38,982 nucleotides of DNA from Fructobacillus ficulneus (GTDB lineage: Bacteria > Bacillota > Bacilli > Lactobacillales > Lactobacillaceae): assembly GCF_001047075.2 (NCBI RefSeq), contig NZ_DF967991.1:39974-78955 (forward strand). Reading direction: 5' to 3'. Position numbers and translations under genes: made by a program. Under the pieces are notes generated by a model that saw only the letters and a list, made by a program, of their open reading frames with translations, had not been told where the DNA came from and searched no databases. Below, piece by piece: positions 33,536-38,982 of the stretch. Within the stretch, counting starts at the first letter, position 1, and each line of letters starts with the position of its first letter.

Positions 33536-33800
33536 AATAAAAAAACGCCCCTTAGTCGATTTCGACTAAAGGGCGTTTGCACGCGGTACCACCTTCATTA
33601 TGCCTTAAAAAAAGCATATCTCTGTTTTCGATCCAAATTCCGAATCGTCAGCTCTGTAATGGGAGCACCCAGCATGGTTTTCATCGCATACAACTTCAGG
33701 GGACGTTCATTTCCGTTTGCACGTGTTTCTCACCAACCAACACTTCACTGACCTACAAATCGGGGATTACTACTTCCTGATTAACGTTTTATTATTTATT
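33536..33800 (-). ncRNA. T-box leader, probable arginine specificity
   Basis: On the minus strand the T-box sequence AAGGTGGTACCGCG (33582-33595) precedes a strong terminator (AACGCCC/GGGCGTT plus TTAGTCG/CGACTAA, 33542-33577) with a T run. Stem I can be traced: TCAGG pairs with CCTGA, CCG-TTTGT with GCAAACGG, the AGTAG bulge is present on the 5' side, and the distal GGTTGGTG element is seen. The 3' side reads GAA-CGT-CCCCTGA, which matches the usual GAA-specifier-ACC layout and makes CGT (Arg, 33703-33705) the specifier, although C rather than A follows it. It controls the transporter-argGH operon. Confidence 0.88.
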
Positions 33801-33807
33801 TTTAATA

Positions 33808-33835
33808 ATCATACCACCAGGAAATAATTATGCAA
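33808..33835 (-). promoter_or_regulatory. Promoter of the arginine T-box operon
   Basis: On the minus strand TTGCAT (33830-33835), 16 bases and TATGAT (33808-33813), the latter preceded by TGG as an extended -10. Confidence 0.7.
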
Positions 33836-33877
33836 GTGTTTTTTGAATATTTATTTTATTTTATTCGAATATATAAA

Positions 33878-33907
33878 CAAAAAACGAACAATAATTACGA
33901 TGTTCGC
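33878..33907 (-). terminator. Terminator of the TetR-ABC exporter operon
   Basis: On the minus strand CGAACA and TGTTCG pair around a loop of about ten bases, followed by six T. Confidence 0.65.
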
Positions 33908-33943
33908 TTTTAAAACATATATAAGTAGAAAAGTGCTCAAACC

Positions 33944-34621
33944 CTATTCTGAGACTTCTTTAATTTGACCGTCAATTAATTGATAAATTTTATCGGCATT
34001 GGCCTTTAAACGGAGGTCATGGGTCACAATCACGACCGCCTTTTGCTCTTGTTGGGCAATTTTTTGGAAGAGTTTGCCAACTTCAGTAACCCGTTGACTA
34101 TCCAAGGCGGCAGTCGGCTCATCCGCTAAGATAAAGTCAGGATTGGCATAGAGAGCTCGGGCAATGGCCACCCGTTGACTTTGTCCTCCAGAGAGATCTT
34201 GTGGAAACTTAGGCAGTAAGTCCTGAATTCCTAATTGCCCTAAGTATTGGTCAAAGGTCGCAGCTGGTAAATTACCGGCTGTCTTAACCTTGTCGACCAG
34301 GGTAAATTGATCTTGGACAGTTAAATGTGGAACTAAGTTATGGGCCTGCAAGATGAAACCAATGTGGTTGAGACGGAATTGATCAGCAGCCGGTCCAGTC
34401 AATTCATTCAGCTTTTGACCATTGACCAAAACCTCACCAGCACTGGGCTGTTGGAGGCCGCCTAAAATCGTCAGCAACGTACTCTTACCGGACCCAGATG
34501 GTCCTAAAATCAGCGTTACTTCTCCTGCTTTAGCCTGAAAATTAATTCCTGCCAAGGCCGTTACTTGGTTGGACCCACTGCCGAAAACTTTTTTAACCTG
34601 CTTTAATTCCAAGTTTTCCAT
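33944..34621 (-). CDS. ABC transporter ATPase (MacB/LolD type)
   Basis: This 225-residue ATPase has Walker [10 protein letters not shown], signature [15 protein letters not shown], Walker B FILADEPTAALD and the switch His in VTHDLR. It resembles the ATPases paired with FtsX-like permeases that export peptides, antibiotics or lipids. Two adjacent ATGs follow the permease TGA; the second (34621) has the better spacing to GGAGGG. It is translationally coupled to the permease gene and is the last gene of the TetR operon. Confidence 0.9.
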   Translation of the reverse strand: MENLELKQVKKVFGSGSNQVTALAGINFQAKAGEVTLILGPSGSGKSTLLTILGGLQQPSAGEVLVNGQKLNELTGPAADQFRLNHIGFILQAHNLVPHLTVQDQFTLVDKVKTAGNLPAATFDQYLGQLGIQDLLPKFPQDLSGGQSQRVAIARALYANPDFILADEPTAALDSQRVTEVGKLFQKIAQQEQKAVVIVTHDLRLKANADKIYQLIDGQIKEVSE

Positions 34622-34624
34622 CAT

Positions 34625-35677
34625 TCACCCTCCAATTACGGTTACTGGATCGATTTTGGCAATCAATTGCATTGGAACGACAGCTCCCAAAAGACCCATT
34701 AATACCATGGCCAAACCAGTCAAAGTCATCAGCGATAGGCTGAAAAACATTGGCACTGCCGCCGGCATGATTTCTCCTGTTCCTGCTGCCAGAATCAGTG
34801 CCGTTAGAACTGCTAGAACCATAATCATCAGTGTTTCGGCCAAGGTATTCCATAATAAATAACGGCTTGGAATCCCCTGCGCCCTTAAGACAGCTAAATT
34901 AGCCATTTTTTGTACGGTTAAAATGTACAAGAAGATGGTGACAATCACAATCGAAATGATCACTAGGAAAACAATCATAAAGACAAAGGTTTTGTTCTGG
35001 GCTGAATAACCGGGCATCTTATTAAATAATTCTTTCTTAGTCAAATCCTGCAAGTTGTTATTGGCTATTTTGACCTGGTTGTGGCTCACATAGCCCGAAC
35101 CAATAAAGGATGGATTGACACCCTTGACTGCAGCCCATTGACTCAAGTCACCGTAAACAATTGGTGCCATATTATATTCTGCACTTTTAGCAAATCCAAC
35201 AACAGTCAGCTGCTGCGAATTTAAACCAAGGGTGATCTTTTGTCCAATTTTTAGGCCCTGGTCCGCTAACTTGGATGATAAGACAACTTCTGATGACTTA
35301 TGCCACAACCGTCCCTTGGTTAACTGAATTTTACTGGTAATAGCACTCTGCGTTGGTACCCCGATAAAGGTTGCTGCGTCGCGCTTCGCTCCTTGTTTTA
35401 AAATCCCAGGAGCCAAGCCAACTAGGTCTTGACTTGCACCGCTGTAGTTCGCTTGGTTATTTACCGTGAGGAGCGACTGAGTTAAATCACCATTGGCATC
35501 CTTTGACAAAATGATGGATTTTGTCTGCCAACTATTAACCGCAATGGTGTTCTCATTGGATAAACCTAAGGCCAAGGCACTTAAGATAAAAATTAAATAA
35601 GCAGTCAGGGTGATAACTGCGACTACTAACCCATAACGAAATTTTTCTTTTTTAATTTCACGTAAAGCTAAGAACAT
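34625..35677 (-). CDS. FtsX-like ABC transporter permease
   Basis: This 350-residue permease has an N-terminal membrane helix (about 12-38), a large extracytoplasmic domain (about 40-225) and three C-terminal helices, the MacB/FtsX layout. ATG 35677 is chosen because AAAGGAAG precedes it and the start overlaps the TetR stop codon (TAATG); a longer frame of seven extra codons lies inside tetR. It pairs with the downstream ATPase. The substrate is unknown, and induction through TetR suggests a toxic compound. Confidence 0.9.
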   Translation of the reverse strand: MFLALREIKKEKFRYGLVVAVITLTAYLIFILSALALGLSNENTIAVNSWQTKSIILSKDANGDLTQSLLTVNNQANYSGASQDLVGLAPGILKQGAKRDAATFIGVPTQSAITSKIQLTKGRLWHKSSEVVLSSKLADQGLKIGQKITLGLNSQQLTVVGFAKSAEYNMAPIVYGDLSQWAAVKGVNPSFIGSGYVSHNQVKIANNNLQDLTKKELFNKMPGYSAQNKTFVFMIVFLVIISIVIVTIFLYILTVQKMANLAVLRAQGIPSRYLLWNTLAETLMIMVLAVLTALILAAGTGEIMPAAVPMFFSLSLMTLTGLAMVLMGLLGAVVPMQLIAKIDPVTVIGG

Positions 35678-36192
35678 TATTCCACTTCCTTTTGCCAAAC
35701 ACGCAGGCTCACTAAAATGGTAATGATTGCCGATTTTTCACTAGGATTCAAAAAATACCGGCGCATTAACTGATGGATTGCTACTTGTCCCAACCACGCA
35801 GAATAATCTGCAGCTACCGTAACTGGATCTAGCGGTGCAATTCGAGGATGGTCGGCCTCCAAAATTGCTTGGTTAATGACATAATAGTTACTCAAAAAAT
35901 CATAGTAGCGGTTTGTTTCAACTGCCTCTAAAAAATCAATTGTGGCTTGGTAGGGATCAGACCCATCCAAGTGCCCATGAACCTCCTCTAGCACTTGGCT
36001 AAGTGTATAGCGGTAGGCGTCATTGAGGTCTGAAAAGTAGGTGTAAAAAGACCCTCGTGCAATCCCTGCTGTTTTAACAATGTGGTTGATATTGGCGTCC
36101 AGTAAAGAATTTTCAGAAAATTCAGTCAGTAAAATTTTCTCTAACTTTTGTTTTTTATCGGCTTTCAAGTTAATAAAGGTTGGCTTTGGCAT
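35677..36192 (-). CDS. TetR-family transcriptional regulator
   Basis: This 171-residue protein has the TetR HTH at about 16-60 (KILLTEFSENSLLDANINHIVKTAGIARGSFYTYFSDLNDAY read in two parts) and a helical ligand domain. It is the first gene of a three-gene operon with an FtsX-like permease and ATPase, whose start overlaps its stop. Two near-identical 13-base palindromes flank its promoter, which suggests autorepression relieved by the exported compound. GGGAG precedes the ATG. Confidence 0.92.
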   Translation of the reverse strand: MPKPTFINLKADKKQKLEKILLTEFSENSLLDANINHIVKTAGIARGSFYTYFSDLNDAYRYTLSQVLEEVHGHLDGSDPYQATIDFLEAVETNRYYDFLSNYYVINQAILEADHPRIAPLDPVTVAADYSAWLGQVAIHQLMRRYFLNPSEKSAIITILVSLRVWQKEVE

Positions 36193-36209
36193 GGTTTTTC
36201 TCCCGGTGA

Positions 36210-36265
36210 TGACACAGTGTCATTTAATCGATACGCCTACTTTATCACAAAATGACACTGTGTCA
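36210..36265 (-). promoter_or_regulatory. TetR operators and promoter
   Basis: TGACACAGTGTCA (36210-36222) and TGACACTGTGTCA (36253-36265) are 13-base palindromes differing only in the centre. On the minus strand TTGACA (36261-36266), 16 bases and TAAAGT (36239-36244) form the promoter; the upstream operator covers the -35 box and the downstream one lies in the leader, a layout suited to repression. Confidence 0.8.
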
Positions 36266-36280
36266 ATATCTACCCAATAA

Positions 36281-36302
36281 AAAAATCCCCTGAGGGATTT
36301 TT
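36281..36302 (-). terminator. Terminator of the first EIIC-like gene
   Basis: AAAAATCCC and GGGATTTTT pair over nine bases around CTGA, with T runs on both strands; it lies seven bases after the stop codon. Confidence 0.85.
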
Positions 36303-36309
36303 AATTTTA

Positions 36310-37467
36310 TTAGATCAAATCAAGGTGAGTGTCACCAGACTTAATCCAACCAAACTTCATCATAACACGGTAGAGTACGAATGATAGAGCTGCGGGTACA
36401 GCAACCCCAAAGACCATAAAGGTTGCCAACATTGATGGGTCCTTACTCATCAAGTCCAAAGGCACGATCAATGAAGTCAAGCCCATTCCAGCAAGGCTAA
36501 ATGGTACAGTCAAATGGAACATTACAGCCCCAATTGGTGCACAAATTGCGGCTGAAACCAATGGTGGGACAAAAAGCATCGGGTTCTTAACCAAGTTAGG
36601 GAATTGAATCTTAGGTGTAACAAAGGCCTGAGCAATAAATGTTCCAGGCTTGTTTTCGTGGAATGACATTGCTGGGTAAGAAGCAAACATAGCAGCAGTT
36701 CCAACTAACATTGCACCAGCTGCCATTGGTGAAGAAACACCAGTCGCTCCAATGGCAAGGGCCAAAGCAGCAGATGATGCTGGTGTCATTAAGAAGATTG
36801 CAAAAAGCATAGCCACAAGAGCAGTTCCAACAACTGAGTTCCAGTTAACTGTAGCAGCGATGGCCTTTCCCATTCCAACTAACAAAGGTGTTGTAACAAT
36901 AGCCAAGTAGTACCCAGCCACTGTTCCTAACAGTGTTGTCGCAGCAGGGACAATAATCATATCCAAAGGTGTCTTACCTGACAACCACTTACCAAAGAGG
37001 ACAGCAACTAGCCCTGCCAAAACGGCTGAGATTGGTTGTCCAGTGGTCATCAAGATTCCACCAGCGGCTTGCTTACTGCTGAATCCTGTTGCAGTGTGCA
37101 ATGTCATGGCCGTGGTAGTAAAGTAGGCGGCGTTGGCACCAACTGTTGAGGCAGCCATTGCTGAAAACATAACCATGGTGTTTGTCTTCAATTGTGAGGC
37201 AATCGCTGCTCCAAATGCAGGAGGTAACAAAATCTTGGTAATTAACCCCAGTTCAAGCAAGGGTGTCCAGTGCGTGATGGTTCCAAGTGATTGCATCAAG
37301 AATCCCATTCCTAATGTAACCAAGATAGCATTAGAAACCGCAGCACTAATGTTATAGGCCTTTTCCTTCAATGTTTCATGATCTTCTTCACTGACCAACG
37401 TTGCCTTTTCTGATTCTTCAAAATCGGCAACTGCTTCACTTTGTTTCTTCGACATTCGTGCATCCAT
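36310..37467 (-). CDS. PTS_EIIC_2-type membrane protein, paralogue 1
   Basis: This 385-residue protein has a charged N-terminal tail (about 1-35) and about ten hydrophobic segments rich in Ala/Gly, with motifs such as GAAIASQLKTNTMVMFSAMAAS, GKTPLDMIIVPA and MSFHENKPGTFIAQAFVTPK shared with the next gene. It fits the family annotated as PTS sugar transporter subunit IIC (EIIC_2), but no EIIA, EIIB or sugar gene is nearby and no phosphorylation site is seen, so the sugar label is doubtful. ATG 37467 is chosen because GGGGAAG precedes it and it aligns with the paralogue's start. A branched-chain leader peptide attenuator controls it. Confidence 0.8.
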   Translation of the reverse strand: MDARMSKKQSEAVADFEESEKATLVSEEDHETLKEKAYNISAAVSNAILVTLGMGFLMQSLGTITHWTPLLELGLITKILLPPAFGAAIASQLKTNTMVMFSAMAASTVGANAAYFTTTAMTLHTATGFSSKQAAGGILMTTGQPISAVLAGLVAVLFGKWLSGKTPLDMIIVPAATTLLGTVAGYYLAIVTTPLLVGMGKAIAATVNWNSVVGTALVAMLFAIFLMTPASSAALALAIGATGVSSPMAAGAMLVGTAAMFASYPAMSFHENKPGTFIAQAFVTPKIQFPNLVKNPMLFVPPLVSAAICAPIGAVMFHLTVPFSLAGMGLTSLIVPLDLMSKDPSMLATFMVFGVAVPAALSFVLYRVMMKFGWIKSGDTHLDLI

Positions 37468-37510
37468 CTTCTTCTTCCCCATTTCTCTTTTTTCACTCAA
37501 TTTTTGAAAG

Positions 37511-37582
37511 TAAAAAGGGCCCTAACGCTTAAGTGTTAGAACCCTTCCTAACACCCTTTACTACTCTTCCTAGCAAGGGTGT
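37511..37582 (-). promoter_or_regulatory. Four-arm transcription attenuator before EIIC-like paralogue 1
   Basis: On the minus strand, after the leader peptide, arms A ACACCCTT (37575-37582), B AAGGGTGTTAG (37548-37558), C CTAACAC (37533-37539) and D GCGTTAG (37522-37528) are mutually complementary. A:B plus C:D (extended by AAGGG/CCCTT, then five T) makes a terminator; B:C (GTGTTAG/CTAACAC) makes an antiterminator. The terminator ends about 45 bases before the gene. Control by leader translation is inferred. Confidence 0.72.
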
Positions 37583-37602
37583 ACAAAAAACCAACCTACT
37601 AG

Positions 37603-37671
37603 TTAACTTGTTAGTACGCTGACAATAATAATTCGAGATGGGACTTCGTTTGATCGCAATAAATTGTTCAT
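37603..37671 (-). CDS. Ile/Val/Leu-rich leader peptide of EIIC-like paralogue 1
   Basis: A 22-codon ORF starts at ATG 37669-37671, nine bases after GAGGGGG, and stops at TAA 37603-37605. It ends RIIIVSVLTS, with ATT-ATT-ATT-GTC and then GTA-CTA codons. The pattern (Arg followed by a run of Ile/Val) and the ATCAAACG stretch upstream of it resemble the leader peptide of the ICL-fold operon at 24.3 kb. A terminator/antiterminator follows directly. Confidence 0.75.
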   Translation of the reverse strand: MNNLLRSNEVPSRIIIVSVLTS

Positions 37672-37724
37672 AACTCGATTCCCCCTCTTCTTTGTTTTTC
37701 GTTTTCTAATTAAATGATAAATTA

Positions 37725-37752
37725 ATTATAACATGAGGATTTGATTAGTCAA
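37725..37752 (-). promoter_or_regulatory. Promoter of the leader peptide and EIIC-like paralogue 1
   Basis: On the minus strand TTGACT (37747-37752), 16 bases and TATAAT (37725-37730) preceded by TGT as an extended -10. The -35 box lies within an ATTTGA/TCAAAT dyad that could be an operator. Confidence 0.75.
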
Positions 37753-37761
37753 ATTTAATTT

Positions 37762-38916
37762 TTAAATCATTTCTAGATGTGTTTGTCCGGCTTTGATCCA
37801 ACCCATCTTGCGCATCATGCGGTAAACAACGAAAGCAACCACAGCTGGAATAACAACACCAACAGCCATGTAAGCAGCAAATGAAGCCATACTCTTACCA
37901 AACAGCGCTAATGGCACGATAAATGAGTTGAAGCCAATTCCGGCCATGGCAAATGGAACCGTGATATGGAAACCAACAGTCGCGATTGGGGCAGCAATAG
38001 CAGCGCCAATCATTGGTGGAATTAAGAGCATTGGATTTTTAATGATGTTAGGAAACTGAATCTTTGGCGTAACGATTCCTTGAGCGATAGTAGCACCAAT
38101 TTTATTTTCATGGTAAGACATAGCTGGGTAAGAAACAAAGACAGCGGTTGTTCCGATTAAAATGGCTCCGGCAGCATTGGGTGAAGTGACACCAGTCGCA
38201 CCGATGGCGACTGCTAGGGCAGCGGCAGAGGCTGGGGTCATTGTCAAAGCACCAAAGACCATAGCAACTACGGCAGTTCCAATAATTGGGTTCACAGAAA
38301 CAATTGATGTTACCCCTTCACCGATGGCAATCAGAATTGGAGTGGTAACGATTGCTAAGTAGTAACCGGCGACCGTTCCAGCAATGGTCGTAAAGGCCGG
38401 CACAATCACCATATCTAGCGGCGTTTTACCGCTCAACCACTTTCCAATGACAACTGCAACAATTGCAGCTAAGACTGCTGAAATGGGTTGACCCGTCGTC
38501 ATCACAATTGACCCTGGTGCTTGAACGCTGGCAAATCCAGTAGCTGTGGTAATCTTCATTGATGTTGTTGTAAAGAACGCGGCGTTAGCACCTACTGTTG
38601 AGGCTGCCATCGCTGAAAACATCACCATTGTGTTCGTTTTCAACTGTGAGGCGATTGCGGCCCCAAAGGCGGCTGGCAACAAAATCTTAGTAATTGCCCC
38701 TAATTGAATCAAGGGTGCCCAGTGGATGAAGCCGGCAATCGTCTGCAACAACAAGCCCATACCCAAGGTTACCAAGATAGCATTAGAAATCGCTGCACTG
38801 GCGTTATAAACCATTTCGCGCATCGTTTCCTTCTTCTCTGAGCTGATCATTGGCTGTTTTTCGGCTTTTTCAAAGTCGATAATGTTTTCGTTTCCTTGTG
38901 TTTGACTAATATCCAT
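37762..38916 (-). CDS. PTS_EIIC_2-type membrane protein, paralogue 2
   Basis: This 384-residue protein is a tandem paralogue of the previous gene, aligning without gaps over most of its length (SNAILVTLGMG, SQLKTNTMVMFSAMAASTVG, KTPLDMVIVPAFTT, HENKIGATIAQGIVTPKIQF). About ten membrane segments follow a charged tail of about 35 residues. ATG 38916 is chosen because GAGGGAAG precedes it; the longer frame begins at a TTG without a ribosome binding site. No clear terminator separates it from the paralogue's promoter. Substrate unknown. A terminator hairpin directly before its ribosome binding site suggests attenuation. Confidence 0.8.
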   Translation of the reverse strand: MDISQTQGNENIIDFEKAEKQPMISSEKKETMREMVYNASAAISNAILVTLGMGLLLQTIAGFIHWAPLIQLGAITKILLPAAFGAAIASQLKTNTMVMFSAMAASTVGANAAFFTTTSMKITTATGFASVQAPGSIVMTTGQPISAVLAAIVAVVIGKWLSGKTPLDMVIVPAFTTIAGTVAGYYLAIVTTPILIAIGEGVTSIVSVNPIIGTAVVAMVFGALTMTPASAAALAVAIGATGVTSPNAAGAILIGTTAVFVSYPAMSYHENKIGATIAQGIVTPKIQFPNIIKNPMLLIPPMIGAAIAAPIATVGFHITVPFAMAGIGFNSFIVPLALFGKSMASFAAYMAVGVVIPAVVAFVVYRMMRKMGWIKAGQTHLEMI

Positions 38917-38939
38917 AAGACTTCCCTCGTTTTCCAAAT

Positions 38940-38978
38940 AAAAAAGGTCCTGGCAGTTTGTAACTGCCAGGACCTTTT
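38940..38978 (-). terminator. Terminator hairpin in the leader of EIIC-like paralogue 2
   Basis: Perfect 17-base arms (AAAAGGTCCTGGCAGTT and its complement) surround a three-base loop, followed on the minus strand by six T. The T run ends only about 15 bases before the ribosome binding site of the gene, so an attenuator is more likely than the end of an upstream gene; the upstream part is outside the window. Confidence 0.8.
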
Positions 38979-38982
38979 CCTG

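Noticed and set aside
37739-37755. CodY-like operator at the promoter of EIIC-like paralogue 1
   Set aside because: The ATTTGA/TCAAAT dyad does not match the CodY consensus well enough; it is kept only as a possible unnamed operator.

Overview
The window is a stretch of chromosome from a low-to-mid GC Gram-positive lactic acid bacterium. The gene content points to the heterofermentative Leuconostoc/Weissella/Fructobacillus group: glucose-6-phosphate dehydrogenase, malolactic enzyme with MleR, a KivD-like 2-oxoacid decarboxylase, Gram-positive GdpP, AGGAGG-type ribosome binding sites, several TTG/GTG starts and T-box/attenuator regulation. I cannot name the genus from sequence alone. No tRNA, rRNA, CRISPR array, insertion sequence or prophage was seen.

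Layout. (1) 1-5.5 kb, minus strand: a housekeeping block, rpsF-ssb-rpsR with a strong promoter and terminator, then gdpP, rplI and dnaB. (2) 5.5-9.8 kb: an NhaC-family antiporter and an MFS exporter facing the zwf gene. (3) 9.9-13.1 kb: a small operon (XRE regulator, HD hydrolase, small membrane protein), a YagU-like membrane protein, a PEBP-family protein and a coiled-coil HTH protein. (4) 13.2-15.4 kb: a divergent MarR regulator and KivD-like decarboxylase sharing an operator-rich gap. (5) 15.5-21 kb: lepB, a small unknown, rbsK, rpiA, a fused ThrE exporter, a small membrane protein and an alpha/beta hydrolase. (6) 21.2-24.4 kb: an operon encoding a degenerate ICL/PEP-mutase-fold protein, an intact ICL/PEP-mutase-fold lyase and an MFS carrier. 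(7) 24.8-28.5 kb: malolactic enzyme mleA, divergent mleR and a metal-type solute-binding protein. (8) 28.6-33.8 kb: an arginine operon (fused binding protein-permease, ATPase, argG, argH) behind a T-box whose specifier reads CGT (Arg). (9) 33.9-36.3 kb: a TetR-autoregulated ABC exporter. (10) 36.3-39.0 kb: two tandem paralogous PTS_EIIC_2-type membrane proteins.

The most unusual signal is a set of translation-coupled attenuators. Upstream of the ICL-fold operon (24.1-24.4 kb) and upstream of the first EIIC-like gene (37.5-37.75 kb) lies the same arrangement: a strong promoter, a good Shine-Dalgarno, a short leader ORF ending in a run of Val/Ile/Leu codons (...IRVVVI and ...RIIIVSVL), then four mutually complementary RNA arms that can form either an antiterminator or an intrinsic terminator just before the structural gene. 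The second EIIC-like gene also has a terminator hairpin directly before its ribosome binding site, but its leader lies outside the window. None of the downstream genes is a recognised branched-chain amino acid gene. I therefore infer an undescribed branched-chain-amino-acid-responsive regulon containing an enzyme/pseudoenzyme pair, an MFS carrier and two EIIC-like transporters of unknown substrate.
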